Assembly: GCF_000381965.1 (NCBI RefSeq)
Contig: NZ_KB908454.1
Coordinates: forward strand, 527,940 to 591,939
Length of the DNA: 64,000 nucleotides
Direction: 5' to 3'
DNA from: Oceanimonas smirnovii ATCC BAA-899
GTDB lineage: Bacteria > Pseudomonadota > Gammaproteobacteria > Enterobacterales > Aeromonadaceae
Of this stretch, positions 35,305 to 45,204 are shown in pieces. The notes beneath the pieces were generated by a model that was not told the DNA's origin, ran no database searches, and was given only the letters and a program-made list of their open reading frames with translations. Numbering within the stretch: the stretch's first letter is position 1; each line of letters begins with the position of its first letter. A program made the translations under genes and the position numbers.

Positions 35305-36312
35305 TCAGAGGTTGGCAATTATCGCGTCGGTAAACTCGGTGGTGCTGGCGTTGCCGCCCAGATCCCGGGTCACGGTTTTGCCTTCGGCAATGGTCTTGCG
35401 CACGGCGTTGCGGATTTGTGCGGCCTTGTCGGCCATGCCAAGGTGTTCCAGCATCTGAATGGATGCCAGAATCACCGAGCAGGGGTTGGCAATATTCTGG
35501 CCGGCAATATCCGGGGCAGAGCCGTGCACCGCTTCAAAAATGGCCACGTCTTTGCCGATATTGGCACCCGGCGCCATGCCAAGGCCACCTACCAGGCCGG
35601 CACACAAGTCCGACAAAATATCACCAAACAGGTTGGTGGTAATGATGACGTCAAAACGCTCGGGATACATCACCAGGTTCATACAGGCGGCATCCACTAT
35701 CATTTCCTGAGTTTCAATATCAGGGTAGCGGGGAGCGATTTCACGGGCCACTTCCAGAAACAGTCCGGAAGTTGACTTCAGAATATTGGCCTTGTGCACC
35801 ACTGTCACTTTTTTGCGGCCTTCCTTGCGGGCCAGCTCATAGCCAAAGGTCACAATGCGCTCGGCACCTTCCCGGGTAATAATGCTCATGGCTTCGGCGC
35901 TGCTGTTGTCGTCGGAGCGCTTCTGCCCGGCACCGGAATACATGCCTTCGGTATTTTCCCGAATAGTAATAATGTCGATATTGTTATAGCGGCTTTGCGT
36001 GCCTTCAAACGACACCACAGGGCGCACGTTGGCGTAGAGGTTAAACAGTTTGCGCAAAGACACGTTAATGGAGGTAAAGCCGCCACCTACAGGGGTCGTG
36101 AGCGGACCTTTCAGGGCAATTTTATTCTGGGTTATCTGGTCCAGGGTAACCTGAGGAAGGAGTTCGCCGTGTTTTTCCAGGGCCATCAGGCCTGCATCGG
36201 CATAATCGTAGTGAAAATTACAACCTGCGTGATCCATAATGCGCAGGGCGGCATCGATAATGCTGGGACCAATGCCATCGCCCGGGATCACGGTAATACT
36301 GCGTTTGTTCAT
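35305..36312 (-). CDS. NAD-dependent isocitrate dehydrogenase
   Basis: A 335-residue member of the isocitrate/isopropylmalate dehydrogenase family. IPGDGIGPSI, IRENTEGMYSG and TTNLFGDILSDLCAGLVGG are family motifs; the NTEG block fits isocitrate rather than isopropylmalate. The cofactor loop reads HGSAPDIAGQNIANP with D268 and I269, where E. coli NADP enzyme has Lys-Tyr, so NAD is the expected cofactor. It is much shorter than E. coli Icd (416). A tartrate dehydrogenase-like role is a less likely alternative. Confidence 0.87.
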   Translation of the reverse strand: MNKRSITVIPGDGIGPSIIDAALRIMDHAGCNFHYDYADAGLMALEKHGELLPQVTLDQITQNKIALKGPLTTPVGGGFTSINVSLRKLFNLYANVRPVVSFEGTQSRYNNIDIITIRENTEGMYSGAGQKRSDDNSSAEAMSIITREGAERIVTFGYELARKEGRKKVTVVHKANILKSTSGLFLEVAREIAPRYPDIETQEMIVDAACMNLVMYPERFDVIITTNLFGDILSDLCAGLVGGLGMAPGANIGKDVAIFEAVHGSAPDIAGQNIANPCSVILASIQMLEHLGMADKAAQIRNAVRKTIAEGKTVTRDLGGNASTTEFTDAIIANL

Positions 36313-36387
36313 GGGCAGCTTCCGTTATCAGTGGTTGGTTTATACTCTGTTTTGCAGCGACTTTATAACATTTTGTTCCCATTTTGC

Positions 36388-37167
36388 CTATGGCCCTTTG
36401 GTCGGATTGTGATATCGAAGCTGCTGCAAATTAACGCCAAGCTCAATATCATCCACCAGTCTCACCAGTTGCCTGGCCAGCAGGGCCTCATCTCTGTGTT
36501 GCTGCACGATATTTTGTTCTTTGCTGGTTGCCGGTGCAGTCAGCAGAGTGTCGAGGTTGTCAAATTGTTGCAATAATCCACAGGCGCGTTTGGGGCCAAT
36601 ACCTGGCACCCCTTTTACATTGCTGCCCGAGACCCCGGTCAGCGCCCAGTAGTCCACCAGCTGGGCCGGCGCTATGCCAAACTTCTGCTGCACATGCTGT
36701 TCATCAAGCCAGCGCTGGCCAAAGTGATCCCACTGCTGAATATGTGGCCCCAGCAGCTGACAAAAGCCCTTGTCGGTAGACACAATCACGCTGTTCTTGC
36801 CATGGCGGGCCAGCTGGCAGGCCAGTGTGGCCACCAGATCGTCTGCCTCTTCACTGTCCGACAGCAGGGCATCAATGCCCTGTTGCCACAGCGCCTGCTG
36901 CAATTCACCCAGATAGCCGGCCAGCGCATCGGGCATGGGTTGGCGGTTGGCCTTGTAATCGGGATAAAGACGATGACGAAAGCCTACCGGTGCACCATCG
37001 AACACCGCTACCACATGACTGGGCCGAAACCGCGTCAGCAGCTTGCCGGCAGCCTGCGCCAGCGCAGCACGGGTGGCTATCAGCTGTGCGTCAGTATCGG
37101 CATTTTGTTGCTGTTGCACCGCAAACAGGCGGCGCACCAGGTTCATGGCATCCAGGATCAGCAGCAT
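36388..37167 (-). CDS. xni: Xni, flap endonuclease-like protein (exonuclease IX)
   Basis: A 259-residue FEN family protein. LLILDAMNLVRRLFA, VAVFDGAPVGFRHRLYPDYKANR, EADDLVATLAC, VSTDKGFCQLL and GVPGIGPKRACGLL (helix-hairpin-helix) carry the acidic metal ligands of structure-specific 5' nucleases. It lacks polymerase domains and acts on DNA flaps. The ATG at 37167 is two bases after the ppnN stop; an upstream in-frame ATG at 37197 lies inside ppnN. The ppnN-xni order is conserved in enterobacteria. Confidence 0.92.
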   Translation of the reverse strand: MLLILDAMNLVRRLFAVQQQQNADTDAQLIATRAALAQAAGKLLTRFRPSHVVAVFDGAPVGFRHRLYPDYKANRQPMPDALAGYLGELQQALWQQGIDALLSDSEEADDLVATLACQLARHGKNSVIVSTDKGFCQLLGPHIQQWDHFGQRWLDEQHVQQKFGIAPAQLVDYWALTGVSGSNVKGVPGIGPKRACGLLQQFDNLDTLLTAPATSKEQNIVQQHRDEALLARQLVRLVDDIELGVNLQQLRYHNPTKGP

Positions 37168-37168
37168 A

Positions 37169-38524
37169 TCAGCGGTTGATGCGATAGCAGGGCACATAGG
37201 TGGAGCCCGGCAGTTTCATACGCTGCTGCTCAACAAACTGACGCAACAGTTTGTCCATCATCTTCATCAGTTTGGGGTCACCGTTAATTAGGAAAGGACC
37301 CTTCTTCTCAATAGCATGCAAGCCGCTTTCTTTTACGTTGCCCGCTACAATGCCGGAAAAGGCCCGGCGCAAATTGGCCGCCAGTTGTTGGGGGGCCTGA
37401 TCCCAGTTCAGATTAAGATTGGCCATGCTTTCGTGATCGGGTTCAAATGGCAGCTGAAACTCAGGCTCAATTTTTAATGACCAGTTGAAAGAATAAGCAT
37501 CACCCACCGACTTGCGATAATCACGCACCAGCGGCATGGTGGTTTTCATGCGCCGGGCAACTTCTGCCGGATCATCAATAATAATCTGATACAGCGCCTG
37601 AGCATCCGGCCCCAGCGTGTTGCCGATAAATTCATCTACGCTGCGGAAATAATCAGCACTTTCTTTAGGCCCGGTCAAAATAATAGGCAGCGGCTGATTA
37701 CGGTTTTCCGGATGCATCATAATGCCCAGAATGTATAAAATTTCTTCTGCCGTGCCCACGCCACCGGGGAATATAACAATGCCATGGCCCAGACGAACAA
37801 AGGCTTCAAGACGTTTTTCAATATCCGGCAAAATAACCAGCTCATTCACAATGGGGTTGGGCGGCTCGGCGGCAATAATGGATGGCTCGGTCAGACCAAT
37901 ATAACGGCTGCCGGATACACGCTGCTTGGCATGGCCGACAGCTGCCCCCTTCATCGGTCCTTCCATGGCACCCGGGCCACAGCCGGTGCAAATGTTCAGC
38001 TCACGCAGGCCCAGCTCGTTACCTACCTCGCGAGTATACTGATATTCCACCGGGCTGATGGAGTGTCCGCCCCAGCACACCACTATGTTGGGATCCGCCC
38101 CCGGATTAATGGCTCTGGCATGGCGTAGAATGGAAAACACCAGGTCGGTAATATGAGTAGAAGCCGTTAAATTAAACAGTGAAGAAGCCTGCAAATGACT
38201 GTTTACATAAATGATATCGCGTAATACTGAAAACAGATGATCCTGAATGCTGCGGATAATTTCACCATCTACAAAGGCGTGTTCGGGCGGATTAAACAGC
38301 TCCAGCTTAATGCCGCGCTCACGACGAATGACGTTAATATCAAAGTCTTTATAACGCTCCAGAATTTCCTTGGAGCTGTCGGTTTTACTGCCGGAATTCA
38401 GTACTGCCAGCGCACAGTTTCTGAACAAGTGATAAAGGCTGCCGGAGGCAGACTGCTTAAGGCGATCAACTTCCATTTGCGACAGCATATTCATGCTGCC
38501 GACCGGATTAATGTGAGTAATCAT
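37169..38524 (-). CDS. ppnN: PpnN, pyrimidine/purine nucleotide 5'-monophosphate nucleosidase
   Basis: A 451-residue PpnN (YgdH), a nucleosidase that cleaves nucleotide monophosphates and is stimulated by (p)ppGpp in E. coli. The N-terminus [20 protein letters not shown] and the LOG-type motif [15 protein letters not shown] are diagnostic, and [16 protein letters not shown] and [14 protein letters not shown] blocks follow the E. coli protein closely. Length nearly equals the E. coli enzyme. It is upstream of xni on the minus strand. Confidence 0.95.
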   Translation of the reverse strand: MITHINPVGSMNMLSQMEVDRLKQSASGSLYHLFRNCALAVLNSGSKTDSSKEILERYKDFDINVIRRERGIKLELFNPPEHAFVDGEIIRSIQDHLFSVLRDIIYVNSHLQASSLFNLTASTHITDLVFSILRHARAINPGADPNIVVCWGGHSISPVEYQYTREVGNELGLRELNICTGCGPGAMEGPMKGAAVGHAKQRVSGSRYIGLTEPSIIAAEPPNPIVNELVILPDIEKRLEAFVRLGHGIVIFPGGVGTAEEILYILGIMMHPENRNQPLPIILTGPKESADYFRSVDEFIGNTLGPDAQALYQIIIDDPAEVARRMKTTMPLVRDYRKSVGDAYSFNWSLKIEPEFQLPFEPDHESMANLNLNWDQAPQQLAANLRRAFSGIVAGNVKESGLHAIEKKGPFLINGDPKLMKMMDKLLRQFVEQQRMKLPGSTYVPCYRINR

Positions 38525-38553
38525 TAATTTATCCCTGAATTGGTGTAAACGGC

Positions 38554-40041
38554 TTACGCAATAACCAGTTGATTGCGGCCTGCATTTTTCGCCCGATAAA
38601 GAGCCTGGTCAGCGCGTTCCAGGGCAGAGGTAATGGTATCACCGGATTTCAGCAGGGTGGCACCAATAGATGCGGTAATGGTCACGCGCTCTTTTTTAAA
38701 ACGAAATGGTATAGACTCAATCTTCTTGAGCAGTTGCTGGAGTGGCCGGTGCAGTAATGCAGGATCCACATTCAGCATTAAAATGACAAATTCCTCGCCG
38801 CCAAAACGGGCAACAAAGTCACTTTCCTTGGTGCTCTCCCTCAGTGTCCGGGCGATCAGCCGCAAGGCTTTGTCTCCGGCCAGGTGGCCGTATTTGTCGT
38901 TAACATGTTTAAAGTAATCTATGTCCAGTAAAACAACCGCCAGCGGGTTTTTTGCTGTTTTCCAGCGCTCAAACTCAATTTTCAGTCGTTCATCAAGCGC
39001 GGCCCGGTTATAGATCTGGGTTAAACTGTCGATCATCAGCTTTTCATTCTGGCTGAGTAACTTTCGTTGATAATCGCTGGCTTGTTCCTGCAGTGCACTC
39101 ACCTGATCTTCAAGCGTTGTCAGCCGGTTCAGCAAAGCAGACTCCCGTTGCTGCAGCCGCTGGTGCTGGTTAACGATATTTTTCAGGCTTTGTATACGGC
39201 TGGCAACAGACAGCGCCAGTTGTACTTCGGGATCACTGGTTAAATCAATATTGATGGCATTGAGTTCATGAGCAAGCGCTGCGTCCTGAGACTGACGATC
39301 CTGAATCAGTGCCTTGCCTTCGGTCACCGAGTCACTGCACTGATTATGTATATTTTGCAGATCGTCATTCAGCAGTGCCAAAAACCGGGCGGAGTGCCGG
39401 CGTTCGTTACGGTTGCCCTCAATAATCAGTTCAATCAGGCGCAGGCACTGGGCTGGCAGGGCTTTGTGATCATGCTGTGTCAGCAGCTGCTGCTGAATGG
39501 CGTGAATCTCGTTGCCTATCTCACCGTGGTAATCCAGCTCATCAATCAGTTGCAGCAGACGCTGGCACAGCTCATGCTGCGTACTTTGCTGCTCCCGGGA
39601 AAGGGTCAGGGCCTGCTGATAACACTCCAGCAAAGGCTGAAGGTAATATAGCGGACTGCCTTTATTTTCCAGCTGATGAATAATGCCGGTCAGTTGTTCA
39701 CTGATAAACGGGCTGTCCTGCAGATAACATGCCGCCTGCAACAACTGCTCCCGGGTTGTTTGCTGTTGTTGGCGCTGTTGTTGAGCATGCCGTTTCAGCC
39801 GGGCCAGCTGCTGGCGCAGCATATCTGCCAGATCGTCTGAAGGCTCGGCCGCAGGCTTATTGATATCGGCATGATTGCCAAACAGCTTTTGCCACTGCAG
39901 CAGCAAGCCGAGACCGGAATCCTGGGCGGCCAGTGCTTCAGCATCCGGGGCTTCTTGCTGCAGACTGTTGCACAGGGTTTCCAGCGCGGTAATGGCAGAG
40001 GTCAGATCCTGCAATATGCTGTGGTCATTATTTCTCATCAT
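38554..40041 (-). CDS. Diguanylate cyclase with long helical sensor region
   Basis: A 495-residue protein with no membrane segment. Residues 1-325 are Gln/Leu-rich helices with heptad-like spacing ([20 protein letters not shown]), and residues 330-495 form a GGDEF domain. The active loop is GGEEF and the metal/nucleotide residues [12 protein letters not shown] and [12 protein letters not shown] are intact, so c-di-GMP synthesis is expected. The inhibitory I-site, normally RxxD, reads KESD, so product inhibition may be weak. It follows the TPR-GGDEF gene by four bases on the same strand and may share its transcript. Confidence 0.88.
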   Translation of the reverse strand: MMRNNDHSILQDLTSAITALETLCNSLQQEAPDAEALAAQDSGLGLLLQWQKLFGNHADINKPAAEPSDDLADMLRQQLARLKRHAQQQRQQQQTTREQLLQAACYLQDSPFISEQLTGIIHQLENKGSPLYYLQPLLECYQQALTLSREQQSTQHELCQRLLQLIDELDYHGEIGNEIHAIQQQLLTQHDHKALPAQCLRLIELIIEGNRNERRHSARFLALLNDDLQNIHNQCSDSVTEGKALIQDRQSQDAALAHELNAINIDLTSDPEVQLALSVASRIQSLKNIVNQHQRLQQRESALLNRLTTLEDQVSALQEQASDYQRKLLSQNEKLMIDSLTQIYNRAALDERLKIEFERWKTAKNPLAVVLLDIDYFKHVNDKYGHLAGDKALRLIARTLRESTKESDFVARFGGEEFVILMLNVDPALLHRPLQQLLKKIESIPFRFKKERVTITASIGATLLKSGDTITSALERADQALYRAKNAGRNQLVIA

Positions 40042-40045
40042 AAGC

Positions 40046-42310
40046 CTATACAGCGCCCCTTGAATCTTCTGATGGTAACGCGGGTTGCAGTGCTTGCCAG
40101 TTAATTTGTTGCTTTTTATGTGAGCTGTTCACTTTTACCAGCCCTTTCATAATACCCTGAATGCAGCAGCTGCGTATGTCTCCGGTGAAAAAAGCCGCCT
40201 GCTGACAGTCTACCGCTACCAGCTCCACCCAGGCCGGCTCACCGGTGCTGTGAGCCAGTTCACGGGCGGCGGCCAGGGCCAGATAAAGCACATCACCCAG
40301 GCGTAAGTCGTCCAGTGCATTGGGGGCCTTGGGTAAAAACGGATGGCCGATAATGCCGGTATAAATCTGTCTGTCCAGTTCAAACTCACAGGGAAACTCG
40401 GCAAACATGCGTTCCAGGGCCGTCAGAATAGGAGCCAGCTCGGCGACTTCTTTTTGCGGAATGGCATAAATAAACTGGCCGTCACGCAAGTCATACAGCC
40501 GGGCTCTGGGGTGCAGCCGGCCTCGCAGATATTCTCCCAGCTGCAGCTGGATCTGACTGGCGGTAGCCAGTCCCACCCGTTCCCGCAGATTGCTCATAAA
40601 GGGCACCTGCAGCAGCATGTAGTAAATTTTGTCATCAAAGGGGCGAGCCTGCTCTTCACTCAGATACCACTGCTCCGAACGTTGCTGCTGGCGTGCCATT
40701 TCCTGAGGCAGGCGCTGCATCAGTTGTCGCCAGTTAGGCAGGCCGGTCGCGGGCTCAACCAGCAGTAACTGTTGCAAATCCTGGTTTTGCTGCCATAGCC
40801 GGCGGCTGCGAATATGGTTTCTCAGCAAACCATAAAGCAGCAGTGGTGACAGCAAACTCAGCCCGGCGGCCAGCAGCGCAAAGCGCTCTCTGTCCTGCTG
40901 CAGTTTTTCACTCCTGCGGCCCAGCTCACTCAGCTCACGTTCTTGTTGCAGCTGTTGTTCGTTATCCTGCACCAGGCTCTGGGTCAGCAGCCGGTTAACC
41001 GTGGTGGCCCGTTTAAAATAGGCATGCAGGGCTTTTTGATGGGTAAGGGCGGCAGCCATATTGCCGCTTTGCTCAAACAACCTGGACAGCCAGCGGTGGC
41101 TTTCCATCAGCCGCAGCACATCATCCAGCTGTTCGGCTGTCGCTTTGGCCCGTTCCAGGTGCAGCAAGGCAACGCCATATTCATGTTGTGCCAGATACAT
41201 TTTGCCCAGTTGTATCAGTGTATCTGTCTGGCGGGGCAAATCGTCGGTATGCTCAAAACCACTGCGGGCCAGATTAAGGTAATGCCGTGCTTCCTTATTA
41301 TTGCCCAGGTCGGAATAAGACTGGCCCAGTTCCAGATAAAGCTGCGCCATCAGCTTGGCGTCACCCTGAATTTTCACCAAATCCAGTGCATTAAAAAAAT
41401 ACACCAGTGCCAGGTTGGCATCATCTCCGGCCCGGGTTACGCGGCCCAGATTAATGAGTGAGCTTATCAGCAGCGGGCTGTTGCCCAGCTGTTCAAACTC
41501 GGTGGTAGACTGGTTGGCAAACTGCAGCGCCTTGTCATTCTGGCCAAGAGCAGCATAAATGGCGGCCGTTTTTTTGGCGGCCAGCGCCTTAACGTAAAAC
41601 TGGCGACGATCGCCCAGCACATCCAGTGTTTCCAGAAAGTGAGACAGGGCCAGCTCATCCTGTTGCAGCTGCAGATAATAATCACCGAGCAAAAAGTTGG
41701 CCCAGGACTGGCGCAGCATATCGTCCTGCTGCAGGGCCTGCAGTCGCACCTGCTCATACAGCTGGCGGGCTTCATCGTAGCGGTGCCGGTGCATCAGTAC
41801 AGTGGCCTGCAGTAATTGCAGATCGCCAATAAGGCCGTCACCGGCCGGCAGGCTGACACTTTTCGCTTCATCCAGCAGTGACTGAGCCTGCGCAGTATGA
41901 TCCGTGGCCAGCGCCAGCTTGGTTTTGATCAGCAGCGCCGTTACCAGCGCATCGGGCTGACGCTGCTGCCGGGCCAGCGCAATGGCCTTGTTGATGCTGG
42001 CATCGGCGGTCAGCAGTTGACCATCATTGGCCTGACACAAGGCCTGCAGCTGCCAGGCAGTAAAGGTTTGGCCGCGGGTACGGTAGCGCTTGGCCTGCTC
42101 CAGCTTGTCCAGCTCCTGGCGTGAGTTGAACATGGATGCGGGCCTGGCTTCTTTTCGCTGCAAAAAGAAATGGGTGAGTGCCACACATTCGCCGGGGCGG
42201 CTCAGCATCAGTCGCCGGGCCCGCTGCAGTTCAGCGGGCTCGGGCTGGTAAGAAGACAGTGGCGGTGCACCCGCCAGATGTGACACCAGAACGGCGACAG
42301 ACAGAATCAC
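40046..42310 (-). CDS. TPR protein with degenerate GGDEF domain
   Basis: About 754 residues from a GTG. An N-terminal hydrophobic segment leads to a periplasmic region with many TPR helices (residues 70-430; for example LMAQLYLELGQSYSDLGNNK), a membrane helix (LLAAGLSLLSPLLLYGLL), and a GGDEF-like fold (LVEPATGLPNWRQLM). The catalytic loop is replaced by RDGQF and the metal Asp block by YYMLLQVPF, so it should be a receptor or partner, not an enzyme. The true start is uncertain: the frame stays open upstream to 42383 and encodes a basic hydrophobic anchor but has no ATG. Confidence 0.78.
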   Translation of the reverse strand: MILSVAVLVSHLAGAPPLSSYQPEPAELQRARRLMLSRPGECVALTHFFLQRKEARPASMFNSRQELDKLEQAKRYRTRGQTFTAWQLQALCQANDGQLLTADASINKAIALARQQRQPDALVTALLIKTKLALATDHTAQAQSLLDEAKSVSLPAGDGLIGDLQLLQATVLMHRHRYDEARQLYEQVRLQALQQDDMLRQSWANFLLGDYYLQLQQDELALSHFLETLDVLGDRRQFYVKALAAKKTAAIYAALGQNDKALQFANQSTTEFEQLGNSPLLISSLINLGRVTRAGDDANLALVYFFNALDLVKIQGDAKLMAQLYLELGQSYSDLGNNKEARHYLNLARSGFEHTDDLPRQTDTLIQLGKMYLAQHEYGVALLHLERAKATAEQLDDVLRLMESHRWLSRLFEQSGNMAAALTHQKALHAYFKRATTVNRLLTQSLVQDNEQQLQQERELSELGRRSEKLQQDRERFALLAAGLSLLSPLLLYGLLRNHIRSRRLWQQNQDLQQLLLVEPATGLPNWRQLMQRLPQEMARQQQRSEQWYLSEEQARPFDDKIYYMLLQVPFMSNLRERVGLATASQIQLQLGEYLRGRLHPRARLYDLRDGQFIYAIPQKEVAELAPILTALERMFAEFPCEFELDRQIYTGIIGHPFLPKAPNALDDLRLGDVLYLALAAARELAHSTGEPAWVELVAVDCQQAAFFTGDIRSCCIQGIMKGLVKVNSSHKKQQINWQALQPALPSEDSRGAV

Positions 42311-42392
42311 AATAATCGTACCGAAAAAACCGGGCCAGTGGCGCAGTTTACGAAGCCCGCCGGCCCGCGTCCAGCATTGCCGGACTCAATGC

Positions 42393-43244
42393 TTACTGGC
42401 GCAGCAGGCGCACATTGGCTGCCTTGCCGGCCACATTACTGCGATAGGGGTTAATATCCAGACCACCCCGGCGGGTATAACGCGCATATACCGTCAGCTC
42501 GGAGGGTTTGCAGTGCGTCATAATGTCCATAAAAATACGTTCCACACACTGCTCGTGAAATTCATTATGCTGGCGAAAACCCACCAGATAGCGCAGCAGG
42601 GCATCTTCGCGAATGCGCGGGCCCTGATAGCGGATCATCACGCTGCCCCAGTCCGGCTGGCCGGTGACCAGGCAGTTGGACTTAAGTAAGTGAGAGTGCA
42701 GCATCTCACAGGTTTGCTCTGCTTCGGTGGCATTAGCCAGCAGCTCGGGTACCGGTTGATAGTGTTGTATATCAATATCGAGCTGATCAATACAATGGCC
42801 GGGCAGGCGGCCAAACTGGGCCGGAGCGACATGAAGCTCGTAGAGTTTGACCGTGACCTTGCCATCAGCACAGGCCGACAGATCACGGGCCAGCGTCTCT
42901 TCCACTGCCGTCATGCTTTCAAAGCGGCTCTGATTAAAGCTGTTCAGATACAGCTTGAACGACTTGGACTCAATCAGGTTGGTACTGGTGGCCGGCACCC
43001 GTACCTCTCCCATGGCGACTACCGGCTTGCCTCTGGCATTCAGCCACGACAGCTCATACAAATTCCATAAATCTTCACCGGAAAAAGGCAGAGCACCAGC
43101 CTGCAGCTGCAAGTCATCCCGGTTCAGGCTGCGCGGCACCGCCTGCAGCTGAGCAGGGTCATACTCGCTTACATAGCTGCTCTGCTTGCCCAGGGCCAGA
43201 TCCGCCAAAGATTCACTCTGTTGATATTTTTGCTCAGGTGTCAT
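42393..43244 (-). CDS. queF: QueF, NADPH-dependent 7-cyano-7-deazaguanine reductase
   Basis: A 283-residue QueF of the long (E. coli) class, which reduces preQ0 to preQ1 in queuosine synthesis. [31 protein letters not shown] (catalytic Cys) and [13 protein letters not shown] are hallmarks, and the ending [15 protein letters not shown] is typical. The ATG at 43244 gives the normal length; an upstream in-frame ATG at 43316 would overlap the divergent syd start and add an unconserved 24 residues. Confidence 0.95.
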   Translation of the reverse strand: MTPEQKYQQSESLADLALGKQSSYVSEYDPAQLQAVPRSLNRDDLQLQAGALPFSGEDLWNLYELSWLNARGKPVVAMGEVRVPATSTNLIESKSFKLYLNSFNQSRFESMTAVEETLARDLSACADGKVTVKLYELHVAPAQFGRLPGHCIDQLDIDIQHYQPVPELLANATEAEQTCEMLHSHLLKSNCLVTGQPDWGSVMIRYQGPRIREDALLRYLVGFRQHNEFHEQCVERIFMDIMTHCKPSELTVYARYTRRGGLDINPYRSNVAGKAANVRLLRQ

Positions 43245-43314
43245 TTCAATTTCCGGTTGGTAATATGGGGCTTTAAATTTGTATACATTGTTCACCGCAT
43301 TGTGAGGGTTTGCC

Positions 43315-43857
43315 ATGCAGAATCAAGTAGTGCCGGCGCTGGCCGCCCTGTTTGAACATTATCAGCGTTGTTATGGTCAGCCGCTGGCTGAGCATGATGC
43401 CAGCGAACCCTCTCCGGCCGAGCAGTTGCCCGCGCATCAGGGTAAGGTAGCCTGGCACCCTTATGTCCGGCCCGAACCCGGTCATTTTAATAATGTTGGC
43501 CATGCACTTAACCTTACCGTGCATCCGTCATTATCCGCCTTGTTCGGCCATTATTACGCCGGACATTTACCCTTGTGTTACAAGGGGCTGTTTATCACCC
43601 TGCTGCAGCCCTGGAATGAAGCTGATTTTGAGCGCCTGCAGCAAAACCAGATTGGCCATCAGCTTATGCAGCAAAAATTAACGCTGCCCGCCACCTGGTT
43701 TATTGCCACCTGCCGCGACGAACACCGGCTGGTTACCCTCGACAACACCACCGGAGCTGTGTTGCTGGAACGCCTTGGCAAGGGCACCATCGGCACCCTG
43801 GCCCCGAATCTCGCCACTTTCTTGCAACGGGCTGAGCCGGTGGGTCCTATGATTTAA
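43315..43857 (+). CDS. syd: Syd, SecY-interacting protein
   Basis: A 180-residue Syd protein, a peripheral inner-membrane protein that binds SecY and guards against faulty translocons in E. coli. [35 protein letters not shown] and [20 protein letters not shown] correspond to the family. It is divergent from queF, as in E. coli. The last 11 bases overlap the convergent Zn-ribbon gene. Confidence 0.93.
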   Translation: MQNQVVPALAALFEHYQRCYGQPLAEHDASEPSPAEQLPAHQGKVAWHPYVRPEPGHFNNVGHALNLTVHPSLSALFGHYYAGHLPLCYKGLFITLLQPWNEADFERLQQNQIGHQLMQQKLTLPATWFIATCRDEHRLVTLDNTTGAVLLERLGKGTIGTLAPNLATFLQRAEPVGPMI

Positions 43858-44620
43858 AATCCCACGATAAATTCGATACCAGCCGGCAGGGCTCGCAGAA
43901 GAAATCAAAAATATCGTGCAGCGGGGTGTCAAGGTGCCAGTCACCGCCGCAGCCGGGGCAAGGGCGGGTTTGCTCGCTGGCCAGGCTGTCGCCGCCCACG
44001 CGATACAAATAATAAAACGTGGGCACCCTGGTTAAAAACTCAATGCGCTTGGCCAGATCCCGGCCACGGCGGCTGAGCAGGCTGGCGGGGGATGAAATTT
44101 CTTCCACCGCACCGTGCTCCAGAATGGAGCCGTTCATCTGCAGCTGATCACAGGCTTCCCAGTCTTCCTGCCATTTCAGCACCTGCTTGAAATCGCCATT
44201 GGCCACCGGCGGAATACGATAAAGCGGAATGGGCGCAAAATGCTCACCACAGCGCAGCGGTGAGCAGGTATGTAAATAACTGGTATACAGCACTTGCCAC
44301 TCGGGGGAGTGGATCTCATCGGTGGTGTCCGAGTTTAAATCCGGCCCCCGTGACGTGACCTTGGGGCTGGTAAGACCGGCCCGGTGCAGCTGCTCAATGG
44401 CAAGCTCCACCTGGCGGCTGTAATTATCCGGGTGCAGGCTGTTTTGCTCCGGGCATACTACCCGGCTGGTCAGCCAGCCCTGATGAATAACAGTGGGAAA
44501 TTCCCGGCCAATGATCTGGCCGTTGTAACGCAGGGCGTCCAGCAGCTGGCGAATGGCCTGCTCGGCGTCGGCCAGTTGGGTGTCCTGGTAGCAGTCAAAC
44601 TGCAGCTCACATACCCACAT
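43847..44620 (-). CDS. DUF2310 zinc-ribbon protein
   Basis: A 257-residue protein with a C-terminal zinc ribbon: CPGCGGDWHLD, then FFCEPCRLVSN, giving four Cys ligands. The rest resembles DUF2310 proteins of Aeromonas and relatives, described only as Zn-ribbon containing and possibly nucleic-acid binding. No catalytic motif is visible. It follows the next upstream gene with a one-base overlap, so they are probably cotranscribed. Confidence 0.78.
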   Translation of the reverse strand: MWVCELQFDCYQDTQLADAEQAIRQLLDALRYNGQIIGREFPTVIHQGWLTSRVVCPEQNSLHPDNYSRQVELAIEQLHRAGLTSPKVTSRGPDLNSDTTDEIHSPEWQVLYTSYLHTCSPLRCGEHFAPIPLYRIPPVANGDFKQVLKWQEDWEACDQLQMNGSILEHGAVEEISSPASLLSRRGRDLAKRIEFLTRVPTFYYLYRVGGDSLASEQTRPCPGCGGDWHLDTPLHDIFDFFCEPCRLVSNLSWDFKS

Positions 44621-44883
44621 CAGGTATTACCCTCAAGCCTGGCCAGCCGGGCTTCAAGCTGGCGCACTTTTTCTTCCAGGGCTGTCAGCCTGTCGGGCTC
44701 ACTGGTAATGGGCTCCGGTGCGGTTTCCGGCAACGACTCCGGTGCCGTGCGATAGCGGTTTACTAGGCTAATGAGTTCCGCCATATTAACCGGGCCCGAC
44801 AAGCGGGCCCGCACTGTGGCAGTGGTAACCGCCTTGCCTTCAGTGGCCAGGCGGTGAATAACTTCTATGATGTCTTGCGACAT
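44620..44883 (-). CDS. Small coiled-coil protein of unknown function (87 aa)
   Basis: Not recognised. An 87-residue protein. The N-terminal half (IEVIHRLATEGKAVTTATVR, then ARLSGPVNMAELISLVNRYR) looks like a small helix-turn-helix, and the C-terminal LTALEEKVRQLEARLARLEG is a four-heptad leucine zipper. A DNA-binding dimer is possible but unproven; KfrA-like N-termini have a similar layout. The stop overlaps the start of the Zn-ribbon gene, supporting its reality. Confidence 0.68.
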   Translation of the reverse strand: MSQDIIEVIHRLATEGKAVTTATVRARLSGPVNMAELISLVNRYRTAPESLPETAPEPITSEPDRLTALEEKVRQLEARLARLEGNT

Positions 44884-44897
44884 GACAACTCCGCTTA

Positions 44898-45125
44898 TTA
44901 CCTCAGACTTACATTCAGCTGATCAATCACTTCAGCCCAGTCGGAGTCTTGCTGCAGGCCTTCTTTTAAAAATGCCGCCTGAGCCGGACTCCAGAAAGGC
45001 GCATTCACCAGCTCAATCTCGTCCGGTAACTTATGTTGCTGCAAAAAATGCTCAATGCCCTGATGAGAGGCATCCAGCCCCAGCTGTTCAAACAACTCAC
45101 TGAACGGATGAATCATATGTTCCAT
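44898..45125 (-). CDS. DUF2789 family protein
   Basis: A 75-residue protein matching DUF2789: HPFSELFEQLGLDASHQGIE, then FLQQHKLPDEIELVNAPFWS and AQAAFLKEGLQQDSDWAEVI. The function is unknown. The ATG at 45125 has a perfect AGGAGG six bases upstream, so the longer frame starting at 45182 is rejected. Its leader begins with a family C hairpin ending three bases before the ribosome site. Confidence 0.85.
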   Translation of the reverse strand: MEHMIHPFSELFEQLGLDASHQGIEHFLQQHKLPDEIELVNAPFWSPAQAAFLKEGLQQDSDWAEVIDQLNVSLR

Positions 45126-45136
45126 ATCTACCTCCT

Positions 45137-45160
45137 GTAGGCCCCAATTTATTGGGGCAA
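45137..45160 (-). repeat. Palindromic repeat family C, copy 2
   Basis: GTAGGCCCC, a short AT-rich loop, then GGGGCAA on the plus strand. It lies in the DUF2789 leader, right before its ribosome site, rather than after a gene. Confidence 0.8.
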
Positions 45161-45204
45161 GCCATTGTACATGCGGACACACTTGCCCGATTAAAACCGG
45201 GTAT

